Assembly: GCA_902465115.1 (NCBI GenBank)
Contig: CABQMC010000006.1
Location: forward strand, 1 to 25,393
Origin: an uncultured Collinsella sp.
Lineage (GTDB): Bacteria; Actinomycetota; Coriobacteriia; Coriobacteriales; Coriobacteriaceae
Reading direction: 5' to 3'
DNA length: 25,393 nucleotides
In this document: positions 5,476-16,797 of the stretch, one piece after another
Numbering within the stretch: position 1 is the stretch's first letter
Layout: each line of letters begins with the position of its first letter
Translations under genes and position numbers: made by a program
Notes under the pieces: generated by a model
What the model saw: only the letters and a program-made list of their open reading frames with translations
What the model was told of the DNA's origin: nothing
The model's database searches: none

Positions 5476-8400
5476 CTACACCGTGTACTGCGGCAGGTCC
5501 TGCAGGGCGATGACGTCCATGCCCATGTCGTTGGCGCTGCCGTGACCCTGCTGGTCTTCGCGCACGGCCTCGATGGCACTCACGTACGTGTTGGCGGCAG
5601 ACATCGCCGTCACGCAGGTCACGCCGCGGCGCACCGCCTCGGTACGCAACAGATAGCCGTCGCCACGCGAACCCGGGCCGTACGGCGTGTTGATGATTAC
5701 CGCAATCTTGCCATCGGCGATCAGGTCACCGATGTTGGGACGCTCGCCGTCGTGCGGGCCGCTGATCTTCTCCACGACCTCGCAGGTCACGTTGCCGCCG
5801 CGCAGCACGCGCGCCGTGCCCTCGGTGGAGCAGATGTCAAAGCCCAGGTAGCGCAGGATACGCGCGACCGAAAGGATGTGGCGCTTGTCACGGTCGCACA
5901 CGCTGATGAACACCTTGCCGGCGCTCGGGTCGGGCAGCTTGTAGTCAATCGCCAGCTGCGTCTTGGCATATGCCTCGGGATAGCTCTTGGCGATACCCAT
6001 GACCTCGCCCGTCGACTTCATCTCGGGCCCCAGGATAACGTCGGCACCGGGGAAACGACCCCAGGGCATAACGGCTTCCTTCATGCAGAACCAATCGAGC
6101 TGACGCTCGTCGCTCGGCAGGCCCAGGATGGCGATGGAATCGCCCGCCATGATACGCGCCGCACACTTGGCCAGCGGCACGCCGGTGGCCTTGGAGATAA
6201 ACGGCACGGTGCGGCTGGCACGCGGGTTGGCCTCGATCACGTAAACGGTCTCGCCCTTGATGGCGTACTGCACGTTGACCAGGCCGCGTACGCCCAGCGC
6301 CATCGCGATGCGGCGCGTGGTCTCGCGAAGCTTTGCCTGCAGGCTCTCGCTAAAGCTGAACGGCGGGATGCAGGTCGCAGAGTCGCCGGAGTGAATACCG
6401 GCCTCCTCGATATGCTCCAGAATGCCGCCGATGTAGACCTCTTCGCCATCGCACAGGGCGTCGACATCGGACTCGATCGCACCCTCCAGGAAGCGGTCCA
6501 GATACACCGGGTAGTCGGGGCTAATGCGCGCGGCCTCGGCCATGTAATCGCGCAGATGCTCGGCATCGTAGGCGATCATCATGCCGCGGCCGCCCAGCAC
6601 GTAGCTCGGACGCACCAGCAGCGGGTAGCCGATGTGCGCGGCCACGGCCTCGGCCTCCTCAAACGAGGTTGCCTGGCCCGCCGGCGGGTACATAATGCCC
6701 AGCTTGTCGAGCAGGGCGGCAAAACGCTCGCGGTCCTCGGCAAAGTCGATGGCATCGGGCTTGGTGCCCATGATGTTGACGCCACTCTCCTCGAGCATGC
6801 GCGCCAGCTTAAGCGGGGTCTGGCCGCCAAGCGTCACCACGACGCCGTCGGGGCGCTCAACATCGATAACGTCCATGACGTCCTCGTAGGTAAGCGGCTC
6901 AAAGTAAAGGCGGTCGGACGTGTCGTAGTCGGTCGAAACGGTCTCGGGATTGCAGTTGACCATGATGGTCTCAAAGCCGCGGGCCGCCAGCGCATAGCTC
7001 GCATGCACACAGCAGTAGTCGAACTCGATACCCTGGCCAATACGGTTGGGGCCGGCGCCCAGGATCATCGCCTTGGGCTTGTCCGCCGGCGTGGTCTCGT
7101 CGGGAGCCACGCACTTCTTGGCATCCGGACTTGTGCGGTAGATGTTCTCGTACGTCTTGTAGTGGTACTCCGTGGCGCTCGAGAACTCCGCAGCGCAGGT
7201 ATCGACCGTCTTCATGCTGGGAACCACGCCAAGGCCCTTGCGATAGGCGCGCACAAAGCGCTCGTCCGAGCCGGTCAGCGCGGCGACCTCGGCGTCGCTC
7301 GTGCCGTACTGCTTGAGCAAGCGCATCGCGTCGGCGTCGATATCCTCCACACGCAGGCCGCGGACGCTCTCCTGGACCTGCACCATGTCGTTGATGCGGT
7401 TGAGGTACCACGGGTCGATGCCGCAGGTGGCATGGATGCGAGCGATGTCCCAGCCACGGCGCAGGGCCTCGACCACAAAGAAGATGCGGTGCTCGGTCGG
7501 CGTGGCCACGGCTTGAGCGAGCTCGTCGTCGCTCAGCTTATCGGCACCCTCCTTGCCACCGGCGCAGATACCCCGGTGACCGTCCTCCAGCGAGCGCATG
7601 GCTTTGCCGAAGGCCTCCTCAAAGGTGCGGCCAATCGCCATAATCTCGCCCACTGCCTTCATGCGCGCGGTGAGCGTGGGGTCGGTGCCCTTGAACTTCT
7701 CGAAGGCAAAGCGCGGCACCTTGACCACACAGTAGTCAATCGTGGGCTCAAAGCAGGCGGGCGTTGCCTTGGTAATGTCGTTGACGATTTCGTCGAGCGT
7801 GTAGCCCACAGCCAGGCGCGCGGCGGCCTTGGCGATGGGGAAACCCGTTGCCTTGGAGGCCAGTGCGGACGAGCGGCTCACGCGCGGGTTCATCTCGATG
7901 ACGATCAAGCGACCGGTGCTGGGGTTCACGGCAAACTGCACGTTGGAGCCACCGGTCTCGACGCCGATCTTCTCCAGAATGGCGAGCGAGGCCACGCGCA
8001 TGCGCTGATACTCCAGGTCGGAGAGGGTTTGCGCCGGCGCCACGGTGATGGAGTCGCCGGTATGCACGCCCATGGGGTCGAGGTTCTCGATGGAGCACAC
8101 GATGATGCCGTTGCCGGCGTGGTCACGCATGACCTCCATCTCGTACTCTTTCCAACCCTCGATGGACTCCTCGACCAGCACCTCGTGGGCGGGCGAGAGC
8201 TCCAGGCCCTGGCTCACGATGGAGACGAGCTCCTCGTGGGTGTGAGCGATGCCGCCGCCGGCACCGCCCAGGGTAAAGCTCGGGCGCAGTACGCAGGGAT
8301 ATCCCACGCGCTCGGCGATGGCCTCGGCGTCGGCCACGCTGTAGGCATAGCCCGAGCGCGCGACCTCCAGGCCAATCTCGGCCATGGCCTCGTTAAAGAG

Positions 8401-8790
8401 CTTGCGGTCCTCGCCGCGCTCGATGGCGGCTAGGTCGCAGCCGATCATCTCGACGCCGTACTTGTCGAGCGTGCCGTCTTTCGCCAGCTCGACGGCGGCG
8501 TTCAGACCGGTCTGGCCGCCCAGCGTGGGCAGCAGCGCGTCCGGGTGCTCCTTCTTGATCACGCGCTCGATAAATTCGGCAGTGATAGGCTCGACATAGG
8601 TGCGGTCGGCAAGACCCGGGTCGGTCATGATGGTCGCCGGGTTAGAGTTGACCAGGATAACCTCAAAACCATCCTCCTTGAGCACCTTGCAGGCCTGGGC
8701 GCCGGAGTAGTCGAACTCACAGGCCTGGCCAATGACAATGGGGCCCGAACCGATAACGAGGATACGCTTGATGTCAGTACGTTTCGGCAT
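5476..8790 (-). CDS. carB: Carbamoyl-phosphate synthase large subunit
   Basis: The 1104-aa protein has two homologous synthase halves. The first opens with [20 protein letters not shown] (residues 10-29) and the second with [18 protein letters not shown], each followed by an ATP-grasp domain. The family motifs [20 protein letters not shown] and [19 protein letters not shown] are both present. The C-terminal about 140 residues form the MGS-like regulatory domain ([11 protein letters not shown] onward) that binds allosteric effectors such as UMP. The enzyme makes carbamoyl phosphate from bicarbonate, ATP and ammonia supplied by CarA, feeding pyrimidine and arginine synthesis. The start [11 protein letters not shown] has GGAGAA in front and lies 1 nt after the carA stop, so the two are coupled. 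Length is near the usual 1070-1100. Confidence 0.97.
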   Translation of the reverse strand: MPKRTDIKRILVIGSGPIVIGQACEFDYSGAQACKVLKEDGFEVILVNSNPATIMTDPGLADRTYVEPITAEFIERVIKKEHPDALLPTLGGQTGLNAAVELAKDGTLDKYGVEMIGCDLAAIERGEDRKLFNEAMAEIGLEVARSGYAYSVADAEAIAERVGYPCVLRPSFTLGGAGGGIAHTHEELVSIVSQGLELSPAHEVLVEESIEGWKEYEMEVMRDHAGNGIIVCSIENLDPMGVHTGDSITVAPAQTLSDLEYQRMRVASLAILEKIGVETGGSNVQFAVNPSTGRLIVIEMNPRVSRSSALASKATGFPIAKAAARLAVGYTLDEIVNDITKATPACFEPTIDYCVVKVPRFAFEKFKGTDPTLTARMKAVGEIMAIGRTFEEAFGKAMRSLEDGHRGICAGGKEGADKLSDDELAQAVATPTEHRIFFVVEALRRGWDIARIHATCGIDPWYLNRINDMVQVQESVRGLRVEDIDADAMRLLKQYGTSDAEVAALTGSDERFVRAYRKGLGVVPSMKTVDTCAAEFSSATEYHYKTYENIYRTSPDAKKCVAPDETTPADKPKAMILGAGPNRIGQGIEFDYCCVHASYALAARGFETIMVNCNPETVSTDYDTSDRLYFEPLTYEDVMDVIDVERPDGVVVTLGGQTPLKLARMLEESGVNIMGTKPDAIDFAEDRERFAALLDKLGIMYPPAGQATSFEEAEAVAAHIGYPLLVRPSYVLGGRGMMIAYDAEHLRDYMAEAARISPDYPVYLDRFLEGAIESDVDALCDGEEVYIGGILEHIEEAGIHSGDSATCIPPFSFSESLQAKLRETTRRIAMALGVRGLVNVQYAIKGETVYVIEANPRASRTVPFISKATGVPLAKCAARIMAGDSIAILGLPSDERQLDWFCMKEAVMPWGRFPGADVILGPEMKSTGEVMGIAKSYPEAYAKTQLAIDYKLPDPSAGKVFISVCDRDKRHILSVARILRYLGFDICSTEGTARVLRGGNVTCEVVEKISGPHDGERPNIGDLIADGKIAVIINTPYGPGSRGDGYLLRTEAVRRGVTCVTAMSAANTYVSAIEAVREDQQGHGSANDMGMDVIALQDLPQYTV

Positions 8791-8791
8791 G

Positions 8792-10231
8792 TTAGTTCTC
8801 CTCGGTCTCAGCGGTCTCGGACTCAGCAAAGTTCCAGCCGGCAAGGCGGTCCTTCGCGGTGTCGATGTCCAGGTAGTTCTCCTCGCCGTCCATGAGTCGC
8901 GTAAAGGCGGTAAAGAGATAGTGGGCATCGGTGGGGCCAGGCGAAGCCTCGGGGTGGTACTGGACCGAGAAGCACGGGGCGTCGAGCAGCTGGATGCCCT
9001 CGGCGGTGCCGTCGTTGAGGTTCACATGCGTCAGGCGAATGCGACCAAAGCGCTCGTTCATCACGACCGGCGCGATTCCGCGGCGCACCCAGACGCGCAG
9101 ATCTCCATCGGCCGCATGCTCGGTCTCGCCGCCGGAAAGCTCGGGGACAAGCTTGCCCAGACTGGGGAACAGCAGGCCAAAGCCGTGGTTTTGCGCGGTG
9201 ATCTCCACGCGGCGGCTCACCAGGTTCATGACCGGCTGGTTGCCACCGCGGTGACCGAACTTGAGCTTTTCCATCTGGGCGCCGCAGGCCAGGCTGATCA
9301 TCTGGTGACCAAGACAAATACCAAAGACCGGCACCTTGCCGATCAGCTGCTGCACCTGCTCGTAGGTCTCCACCACGGCGTCGGGGTCGCCGGGGCCATT
9401 GGACAAAAAGACACCGTCGGGATTCATGTCGAGCACCTGCAGGGCGGGCGTATCCCACGGCACGACGGTAAGGTCGCAGCCGGCGCGGACCAGCCCCTCC
9501 AGAATACCGCGTTTCACACCGCAGTCGTAGGCGACCACCTTGTGACGGGCAGGAGCGGCAGCCGCAAGTGCAAAGTCATGCGTGGCAGGAAGGTCGACGG
9601 CGGTAAAGGCGTGGGGCTCAGGGCAGCTCACGGTCTTGACCAGGTTCTCGCCTACCAGCGTGGGCGCAGCGGCCAGACGCTCGGCAAGCTCGTCGACATC
9701 GAAGATCTCGGTCGAGATAATGCCCATCTTGGAACCATTGTCGCGCAGATGGCGCACCAGGGCGCGAGTGTCGACGCCCTCGATAGCGACGATGCCGTGG
9801 GCGCGCAGATACTCCGGCACGCTGACGGCCGAGCGCCAGTTAGAAGGCGTGGTGCACATGTCGCGAACGATCATGCCGCGCATGGCCGGAGCGCTCGCAG
9901 GGCGCACGGCGTCGCCGGGGAAGGCCGACTGGACGTCGGTCTCGTCGATACCGTAGTTGCCGATCTGCGGATAGGTCATGGTTACGATTTGGCCGGCATA
10001 ACTCGGGTCGGTCATGACCTCAAAGTAGCCCTCGAGCGAGGTGTTGAAGCAGACTTCGCCGGTCGCGGAGCCCTCGGCGCCGCATGCACGTCCATAAAAA
10101 ATGGTCCCATCCTTAAGATACAGGATGCAGGGACCACAGGTGCCCTTGCTGGTTTTGGCCAGCATACGCTGGCAAAGCTCGCTGGGCGCGAAGGTGCGGG
10201 CGGCAGCGCCCGCGGTATGGTTGTTCGCCAT
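8792..10231 (-). CDS. carA: Carbamoyl-phosphate synthase small subunit (glutamine amidotransferase)
   Basis: The 479-aa protein is the glutaminase subunit. The N-terminal CarA domain ([13 protein letters not shown]... [24 protein letters not shown]) is followed by a class I glutamine amidotransferase domain. The nucleophile is Cys306 in FGICLGHQ, and the His426/Glu428 pair is in YHPEASPGP. Between QNHGF and THVNLNDGT, where most CarA proteins have roughly 20 residues, there are about 50 here, including a stretch rich in Gly, Glu and Arg; there is also a roughly 35-residue N-terminal extension. The start MANNHT follows GAAGGAG. A 6-bp hairpin immediately precedes that ribosome-binding site. 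Confidence 0.96.
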   Translation of the reverse strand: MANNHTAGAAARTFAPSELCQRMLAKTSKGTCGPCILYLKDGTIFYGRACGAEGSATGEVCFNTSLEGYFEVMTDPSYAGQIVTMTYPQIGNYGIDETDVQSAFPGDAVRPASAPAMRGMIVRDMCTTPSNWRSAVSVPEYLRAHGIVAIEGVDTRALVRHLRDNGSKMGIISTEIFDVDELAERLAAAPTLVGENLVKTVSCPEPHAFTAVDLPATHDFALAAAAPARHKVVAYDCGVKRGILEGLVRAGCDLTVVPWDTPALQVLDMNPDGVFLSNGPGDPDAVVETYEQVQQLIGKVPVFGICLGHQMISLACGAQMEKLKFGHRGGNQPVMNLVSRRVEITAQNHGFGLLFPSLGKLVPELSGGETEHAADGDLRVWVRRGIAPVVMNERFGRIRLTHVNLNDGTAEGIQLLDAPCFSVQYHPEASPGPTDAHYLFTAFTRLMDGEENYLDIDTAKDRLAGWNFAESETAETEEN

Positions 10232-10242
10232 AGTTCTCCTTC

Positions 10243-10295
10243 CCGGTCTCACAGGACCGGCTTAAAGGTGTGTAGTTAGGCCTCGCGGTATTGTA
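10243..10295 (-). promoter_or_regulatory. carA leader: hairpin abutting the ribosome-binding site, and -10 candidate
   Basis: CCGGTC (10255-10260 in minus reading) and GACCGG (10243-10248) form a 6-bp stem with a 6-nt loop that ends directly beside the GAAGGAG of carA, so it could influence ribosome access. Upstream, TACAAT (minus strand, 10290-10295) is a good -10, but I find no matching -35. No PyrR-type binding loop is recognisable. Confidence 0.4.
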
Positions 10296-10390
10296 ACCGT
10301 AAGCATGCCTCATGGCGTTAATTTCATCGAAATGTTTACGAAATGATAATTATGACTTTCTATGCATAATGATTTTTCTAGGACGAGGAT

Positions 10391-10431
10391 TAAAAATCAT
10401 CCCGCGGGGCTTGTGGCTCACGCGGGATGAT
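10391..10431 (-). terminator. Rho-independent terminator after the 321-aa membrane protein gene
   Basis: An 11-bp perfect stem (10396-10406 with 10421-10431, ATCATCCCGCG/CGCGGGATGAT) is followed on the minus strand by TTTTTA. It is only 6 nt past the stop codon and separates this transcription unit from carAB. Confidence 0.85.
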
Positions 10432-10437
10432 GACGTC

Positions 10438-11403
10438 TTACTTTTTCTTATCCTGCTCCAGCAGTTTGGACGGTGTGCGATCGGGCTTGCCGCCGCGGAA
10501 AATCTCGCGGCCATGCAGACGATGCTCCAGATCGCGCTCGGCCTTTTCCTCGTCAATCTTGGTCTGGCTCACCACCGGGTCCTCAATCAACGACGACACC
10601 GAGTTCACCTGCTTCTGAATGCGCTCGGCGATGGTGTCATCCATACTCACGATGCGCATCTTCCAGTCGATACTCGTGGCGTTGGATGAGCTCTTGGTCC
10701 ACACGAACGTCAAAATGGCGCTCTGGTGGCCGCGCGCGGGGAACATGCCAAAGAAGGAATCGTGCTGAATGTTGCTATTCTCGTCGATATAGGCGTGAAC
10801 GTTATACACCACGCGGTCGATCTTATCGTTGAGCAACGCGTTGGTCGCAAGCGCCGCGGCCTGAATCTGCCCGTTGGACAGCAGCTCGAGCTCGTTGGCA
10901 GACGATGTGTCCAACACCGTCACCTCGACCGTGCCCGTGCGTTCATCGGCTTCATCGACGGTAAAATCGAGCGGGAACTGCGTAAAGCCATTGCCCCACT
11001 CAAGGCCGCCCTTCAGCGCGGTCGAAACGGTATCGACCGAAACGCTCTCGGACAGGTTGGCGGTGTTCAGACGACGCATCACGCCGTAGCCAATCTGCAT
11101 GCCCACGATCAGCACCAAAATACCGATGACCACGGCCATCGCGGTCTTCGTAATGGTATGGCTCACCTGCGAGCCCGAAGGATCGTCCTCGGACAGCGGG
11201 TCGATATGTTTTGCCTGGCTCGCGCGGTCCTCGCTGCGCAGCTGCGCTAGCGCCGCTTTGTCACCGCGCTTGACGGCGGCCTCTTTCTCGCGCATGCGCT
11301 CGGTACGCTTTTTGGCAAGCGTAGGATCCAAGACGCCGGATGCATCGATTTCGGAGAATAACTCCGTCACTTCTTCCGGAGTCAAAGGGTTCTTATCAGC
11401 CAT
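10438..11403 (-). CDS. Conserved-looking single-pass membrane protein of unknown function
   Basis: I do not recognise a family for this 321-aa protein. Residues 1-80 are charged and cytoplasm-like, opening with MADKNPLTPEEVTELFSEID and a basic, coiled-coil-like stretch at 30-60. One transmembrane helix lies at about 86-108 (TAMAVVIGILVLIVGMQIGYGVM). The remaining 210 residues are probably extracytoplasmic, with alternating beta-like segments (VEVTVLDTSSANELELLSNG, RVVYNVHAYIDENSNIQHDSFFG, HQSAILTFVWTKS). The tail is strongly basic and ends in DKKK. It begins 19 nt after the ABC exporter gene and is followed at once by a strong terminator, so it is the last gene of that transcription unit and may work with the exporter (inference). 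An AGGAAG site precedes the ATG. Confidence 0.8.
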   Translation of the reverse strand: MADKNPLTPEEVTELFSEIDASGVLDPTLAKKRTERMREKEAAVKRGDKAALAQLRSEDRASQAKHIDPLSEDDPSGSQVSHTITKTAMAVVIGILVLIVGMQIGYGVMRRLNTANLSESVSVDTVSTALKGGLEWGNGFTQFPLDFTVDEADERTGTVEVTVLDTSSANELELLSNGQIQAAALATNALLNDKIDRVVYNVHAYIDENSNIQHDSFFGMFPARGHQSAILTFVWTKSSSNATSIDWKMRIVSMDDTIAERIQKQVNSVSSLIEDPVVSQTKIDEEKAERDLEHRLHGREIFRGGKPDRTPSKLLEQDKKK

Positions 11404-11422
11404 GATCTTCCTGTCATATCAA

Positions 11423-13195
11423 TCAGTCGAGCTCGTGCGCACGCGCACCTTCGAACTGCATTCGATAGTAACGGGCATAGGTGCCGCCACGGGCGAGAAG
11501 CTCCTCGTGCGTGCCACGCTCCACAACGCGACCATGCTCAACGGTCGCAATCTCATCGGCATGCTTAATGGTCGAAAGACGGTGGGCGATGATAATCGTG
11601 GTGCGGCCGCGTGCCAGCTCTTCGAGTGACTCCTGCACCGCCTCCTCGCTCTCGTTATCCAAAGCACTCGTCGCCTCGTCCAAAATCAGGATCTTGGGGT
11701 TCTTGAGAAACACGCGCGCGATGGCAACGCGCTGCTTCTGTCCGCCCGAAAGACGGCTGCCGCGCTCGCCCACCACGGTGTCGTAGCCCTGCGGAAGCGA
11801 CTCGATAAAGGCATCGATGTTGGCGCGACGGGCGGCCTCGGCGATCTCTTCTGCCGTAGCGCCCGGCTTGCCGTAGGCGATGTTCTCGCCAATCGTACCG
11901 TCAAACAGGTAGACATCCTGCTGCACCAGGCCGATGGCGCGACGCAGGCTCTGCTGCGTCACATCACGCACGTCCTGGCCGTCGATGCTAATGGATCCGG
12001 CAGCCACGTCATAAAAGCGCGGCAGCAGCGAACAGGTCGTGGACTTGCCACCGCCCGAAGGGCCAACCAAAGCGATGGTCTGCCCGGGCTTGATGGACAG
12101 GTCCATATGGTCGATAACGGGACGCTCGTCGGCATCGCCCTCGCCCAGCTCAACATCCTCGTAGTTAAAGCACACGTCGTGATACTCCACGGCGCCGGCA
12201 GTCACCTGCAGATCCGTAGCGCCCGGCTTGTCCTGGATATCCGGCGCGGTCGAAAGCACCTCGTCCATACGCTTAAAGCCGGCGATAGCCTTCTGATACG
12301 TTTCGGCCGAATTGACGAGTGTCTCGAGCGGCGTGCAGAACAGCGAAATATAGAGTGCAAAGGTCGCCATATCGACCGCCTGCAGCTGTCCCTGGGCGAC
12401 CAGCCAGCCGCCCAGCAGCACCACGATCACATAGAGCACACCAGAGAGCAGGCCATACGTCGCGGTATAGACGCCCATGGCGTGATACATGTTCTCCTTG
12501 GACGAAAGATAGCGATTGTTGGAGGCGCGGAACTTGGCACGCTCGGTCTCCTCGTTGGCAAAGCTCTTGACTACGCGCATGCCCGCCAGCGAATCCTGCA
12601 GCTGCGCATTGATGCCACTGATCTTTTTGCGGTTGTCGCTAAAGACCTCGCGCATACGCATGTTCTGCCAAAACATGATGACCGCAAACGCCGCCGTCAC
12701 CACAGCCATGGCAAGTGCCAGCACCGGCGCGATGGTAAACAGAATCACAAACGAGCCGATAATCTCGATGCCGCAGATGATGATCCACTCGGGCACGTGA
12801 TGCGCCGCCTCGCAGATATCGAACAGATCGTTGACCACGCGGCTCATCATGTCGCCCGAACTGTTGCGGTCGAAGTACGCAAAGCTAAAGCGCTCATACT
12901 GGTCGAACAGGTCCTCGCGCATTTTGGACTCCATGCGCGCACCCATCACGTGACCCCAATAGCTCACAAAGTAGCGGCAGGCGCAGCGGACGGCATACAT
13001 CAGCACCAAGCCCACCGCGATCATGCCGAGCGCCTGCATAATGGCAGCCTGACCCTGAGTAAACAGCCCACCGGTCAAATTGCGCAGGATAATGGGAAAC
13101 GCCAGGTCAATGGCGGCAAGCACCAGAGCACAAACAGTATCAGCAACAAAAAGCCCCATCTGGGGCTCGTAATACGAAAGAAACCTCTTCAGCAT
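11423..13195 (-). CDS. ABC exporter, fused permease and ATP-binding protein
   Basis: The 590-aa half-transporter has an N-terminal six-helix exporter domain (about residues 10-310) and a C-terminal nucleotide-binding domain. The latter shows Walker A GPSGGGKST (378-386), the Q-loop in GLVQQDVYLFD (422-432), signature LSGGQKQR (482-489), Walker B ILILDEATSALD (502-513) and H-loop His538 in IIAHRLS. Such proteins act as homodimers or heterodimers exporting lipids, drugs or peptides; substrate is unknown. No peptidase domain is present. Only one half-transporter gene lies here, which suggests a homodimer. GAGG precedes the start. The 321-aa membrane protein gene follows after 19 nt. Confidence 0.93.
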   Translation of the reverse strand: MLKRFLSYYEPQMGLFVADTVCALVLAAIDLAFPIILRNLTGGLFTQGQAAIMQALGMIAVGLVLMYAVRCACRYFVSYWGHVMGARMESKMREDLFDQYERFSFAYFDRNSSGDMMSRVVNDLFDICEAAHHVPEWIIICGIEIIGSFVILFTIAPVLALAMAVVTAAFAVIMFWQNMRMREVFSDNRKKISGINAQLQDSLAGMRVVKSFANEETERAKFRASNNRYLSSKENMYHAMGVYTATYGLLSGVLYVIVVLLGGWLVAQGQLQAVDMATFALYISLFCTPLETLVNSAETYQKAIAGFKRMDEVLSTAPDIQDKPGATDLQVTAGAVEYHDVCFNYEDVELGEGDADERPVIDHMDLSIKPGQTIALVGPSGGGKSTTCSLLPRFYDVAAGSISIDGQDVRDVTQQSLRRAIGLVQQDVYLFDGTIGENIAYGKPGATAEEIAEAARRANIDAFIESLPQGYDTVVGERGSRLSGGQKQRVAIARVFLKNPKILILDEATSALDNESEEAVQESLEELARGRTTIIIAHRLSTIKHADEIATVEHGRVVERGTHEELLARGGTYARYYRMQFEGARAHELD

Positions 13196-13226
13196 GCGAT
13201 CCTCAAAGAAATATCAGCAACGTAAG

Positions 13227-13265
13227 GCCCTGGAACAAAGCAATCAGTAGTACTTGTCCCAGGGC
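13227..13265 (-). other. Hairpin between the Nudix and ABC exporter genes
   Basis: GCCCTGG (13227-13233) pairs with CCAGGGC (13259-13265). After one mismatch, ACAA (13235-13238) pairs with TTGT (13254-13257), leaving a 15-nt loop. There is no T-run on either side, so it is not a standard terminator. It may mark an RNA processing point or slow readthrough into the exporter gene, whose start is 32 nt downstream. Confidence 0.45.
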
Positions 13266-13277
13266 TATCCCCACTCG

Positions 13278-13973
13278 TTAAAACTCCGTGCCCCCAAGGC
13301 GGTGCGCGATGCTATCGCAGGCCAAGGCGCCTACGACGGTCTTGGCGTCTTCGATCTTGCCGTCGAGCACGGCGTCGATCAGCTCGTGCAGCGGCACGAG
13401 GTCCACGTTGACAAACTCGTCATCATCGGGGTTGGGTGCATCGAACTCGAGCTTGGTGGCCAGGTAGATGTGAATGATCTCGTCACAGAAGCCACAGGAC
13501 GTGACAATCGACGTCAAAAAGCGAATGCGACCGGCCCTAAAGCCCGTCTCCTCATGCAGTTCGCGCTTGGCGCAATCGAGCGGGTCCTCGCCTGGATCGA
13601 GCTTGCCGGCGGGAATCTCGACCGTCACGCGGTCGATGGCGGTGCGGTACTGACGCACCAGTACGATCTTGCCGCTCTCGGTCAGTGCCACAACAGCCGC
13701 CGCACCCGGATGGCGAACGATATCGCGGGCGCTGCGGCGACCGTTGGGCAGCTCAACCTCAAGACGGTGGACATCGAGGATCTTGCCCTTCCAGGCGCAC
13801 TCCTCCGAAAGAATCTTCTCGTGCAGCTCGGCATCGTGCGGGTCGTCATCGCCCAGTACCAGCGCCGGCTCGTCAGCGACCTCGCCACCAGGCTCGCCCT
13901 CGGCGTGCCCATACACGCGGCTGTCCTCTTCGACGATCTGCGCGTCCACGAGCTCTTCGTTCTTCTCGTCCAT
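13278..13973 (-). CDS. Nudix hydrolase, ADP-ribose pyrophosphatase-like
   Basis: The Nudix box is complete: G-KLDPG-E-DPLDCAK-RELHEETGF, matching Gx5Ex7REUxEExGU. It follows IVLVRQYRTAIDRVTVEIPAGKL, the arrangement typical of ADP-ribose/nucleoside diphosphate sugar pyrophosphatases, where the Glu residues bind the metal. These enzymes cleave ADP-ribose to AMP and ribose 5-phosphate. An acidic, low-similarity N-terminal segment of about 60 residues precedes the usual domain, which contains DAELHEKILSEECAWKGKILDVHRLEVELPNG. The ATG at 13971-13973 has GAGAGG about 10 nt upstream; an in-frame ATG at 13980 is too close to that site. It follows purD by 21 nt, so it is probably co-transcribed. Confidence 0.88.
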   Translation of the reverse strand: MDEKNEELVDAQIVEEDSRVYGHAEGEPGGEVADEPALVLGDDDPHDAELHEKILSEECAWKGKILDVHRLEVELPNGRRSARDIVRHPGAAAVVALTESGKIVLVRQYRTAIDRVTVEIPAGKLDPGEDPLDCAKRELHEETGFRAGRIRFLTSIVTSCGFCDEIIHIYLATKLEFDAPNPDDDEFVNVDLVPLHELIDAVLDGKIEDAKTVVGALACDSIAHRLGGTEF

Positions 13974-13994
13974 CCGTCTCATTCCTCTCGGATT

Positions 13995-15299
13995 TTAGGC
14001 ATCCCAGGCATCGCGGCCGCGCAGCGCGCGCAGGCCGATGTCGTGACGCAGGGTCTTGCCCTCAAAATCAATCTTCTCGCAGGCCTCGTAGGCAAGGTTG
14101 CGGGCGTTCTCAAACGTATCGCCCAGCGCGGTCACGGCAAGCACACGGCCGCCGTTGGTCACGAGCCGGCCGTCCACCACGGCGGTGCCGGCATGGTACA
14201 CGGTCACGTTCTCCATGGCCTCGGCGTCGGCGATGCCGGTGATGACTTTGCCCTTCTCGTAGCTGCCGGGATAGCCCGCGCTCGTCAGAACAACAGCCAC
14301 GGCCCACTCGTCACGCCAGTCGAGCTCAATCTGATCAAGCTCGCAGTTGGCGCAGGCGAGCATAACCTCGACCAGGTCGTTCTTGAGGCGCGGCAGCACG
14401 ACCTGCGTCTCGGGGTCGCCAAAGCGGGCGTTGAACTCCAGCACCTTGGGGCCGGCGGGGGTGAGCATAAAGCCGCCATACAGGCAGCCGCGGTAGTCGA
14501 TGCCCTCGGCAGCGAGCTCGGCCACGGTCTGCTCCATGACTTTCACCATGGTGGCGTGCTCCTCGTCGGTCACGATGGGTACCGGGCTGTAAACGCCCAT
14601 GCCACCGGTGTTGGGACCCTTGTCGCCCTCGAGCGCACGCTTGTGGTCCTGCGAAGTGGCCATGGGGCGCACGGTCTTGCCGTCGGTAAAGGCCAGCAGC
14701 GAGCACTCGGGGCCGGTCAGCATCTCCTCGATGACCACGGTATTGCCGGCATCGCCAAAGGTGCCGCCAAAACACTCGCGCACGGCCTCTTCGGCCTGCT
14801 CGAGCTCAGTCGCCACGATAACGCCCTTGCCCGCGGCAAGGCCGTCGGCCTTCACGACCAGCGGGGCGCCCTGCTCGCGCACGTAGGCGAGAGCCGAAGC
14901 CTCGTCGGTAAACGAACCATAGGCCGCCGTCGGAATGCCCGCACGCTCCATGAGCTGCTTGGAGAACAGCTTGGAGCCCTCCATCTGGGCGCCCTCGGCA
15001 CCCGGGCCAAAGCAGGGAATACCCGCCGCGCGCACGGCGTCGGCCACGCCCGCCACGAGCGGAGCCTCGGGGCCAATTACCACGAGTCCGCATCCGTGGC
15101 TCTGCGCAAACGCCGCCACGGCCGCAGGATCGCAGTCGTCGAGAACAACGTTCTCGCCGCAGCTCGCGGTGCCGCCGTTACCCGGCGCGATGTAGAGCTT
15201 GCCGGCGCGCGGTGATGCTGCGAGCTTAGCTGCCAAAGCATGCTCACGGCCGCCGCTGCCCAACAACAGGATGTCGATGGTTTGAGTGTCCGCCTTCAA
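13995..15299 (-). CDS. purD: Phosphoribosylamine-glycine ligase (GAR synthetase)
   Basis: This 434-aa ATP-grasp enzyme joins glycine to phosphoribosylamine in purine synthesis. Visible motifs are GSGGREHAL (14-22) at the N-terminus, [13 protein letters not shown] (148-160) for ATP binding, GPNTGGMG (228-235) and [12 protein letters not shown] (288-299), the metal-binding signature. I place the start at a TTG (15297-15299) because AGGAGG lies 5 nt in front and the protein then begins at the expected distance from the GSGGREHAL motif. An ATG-led extension of 56 residues would run through the hairpin region and into the end of purA. It lies between purA and the Nudix gene on the same strand. Confidence 0.95.
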   Translation of the reverse strand: MKADTQTIDILLLGSGGREHALAAKLAASPRAGKLYIAPGNGGTASCGENVVLDDCDPAAVAAFAQSHGCGLVVIGPEAPLVAGVADAVRAAGIPCFGPGAEGAQMEGSKLFSKQLMERAGIPTAAYGSFTDEASALAYVREQGAPLVVKADGLAAGKGVIVATELEQAEEAVRECFGGTFGDAGNTVVIEEMLTGPECSLLAFTDGKTVRPMATSQDHKRALEGDKGPNTGGMGVYSPVPIVTDEEHATMVKVMEQTVAELAAEGIDYRGCLYGGFMLTPAGPKVLEFNARFGDPETQVVLPRLKNDLVEVMLACANCELDQIELDWRDEWAVAVVLTSAGYPGSYEKGKVITGIADAEAMENVTVYHAGTAVVDGRLVTNGGRVLAVTALGDTFENARNLAYEACEKIDFEGKTLRHDIGLRALRGRDAWDA

Positions 15300-15339
15300 G
15301 GGTGCCTCCTCTATGGATGAACGGCCCGCTCCGCGCGAG

Positions 15340-15395
15340 CCCTTTGCAAGCAAATATACCCCTCGGCCGCCCGTCCGGGCTGCAAAGGGGTATAT
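15340..15395 (-). promoter_or_regulatory. Alternative hairpins in the purA-purD gap (candidate attenuator)
   Basis: On the minus strand ATATACCCCT (15386-15395) pairs perfectly with AGGGGTATAT (15354-15363), enclosing a small GCCC-GTCC-GGGC hairpin (15369-15380). The downstream side of the big stem is followed by TTTGCTT. CCCTTTGCA (15381-15389), which overlaps the first arm, can instead pair over 9 bp with TGCAAAGGG (15340-15348). The two folds exclude each other, a layout seen in attenuators. No known purine riboswitch core is visible. The region lies 41 nt upstream of the purD start. Confidence 0.45.
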
Positions 15396-15417
15396 CGCAA
15401 TAACCAAATAGTCCCGA

Positions 15418-16713
<1,296 letters not shown>

Positions 16714-16797
16714 TTACATTCATGGACTGTCTACGCACCACGCCGGCACGCAGAAGCACAAAACATTCCCAGTATACCCGTGCAACGGGCGCCTGTC

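Noticed and set aside
5428..8433. A 1001-codon open frame on the plus strand
   Set aside because: It lies entirely opposite carB. High GC at third codon positions removes stop codons from the antisense frame, and the His/Val/Leu/Gly/Asp-rich product matches no known fold.
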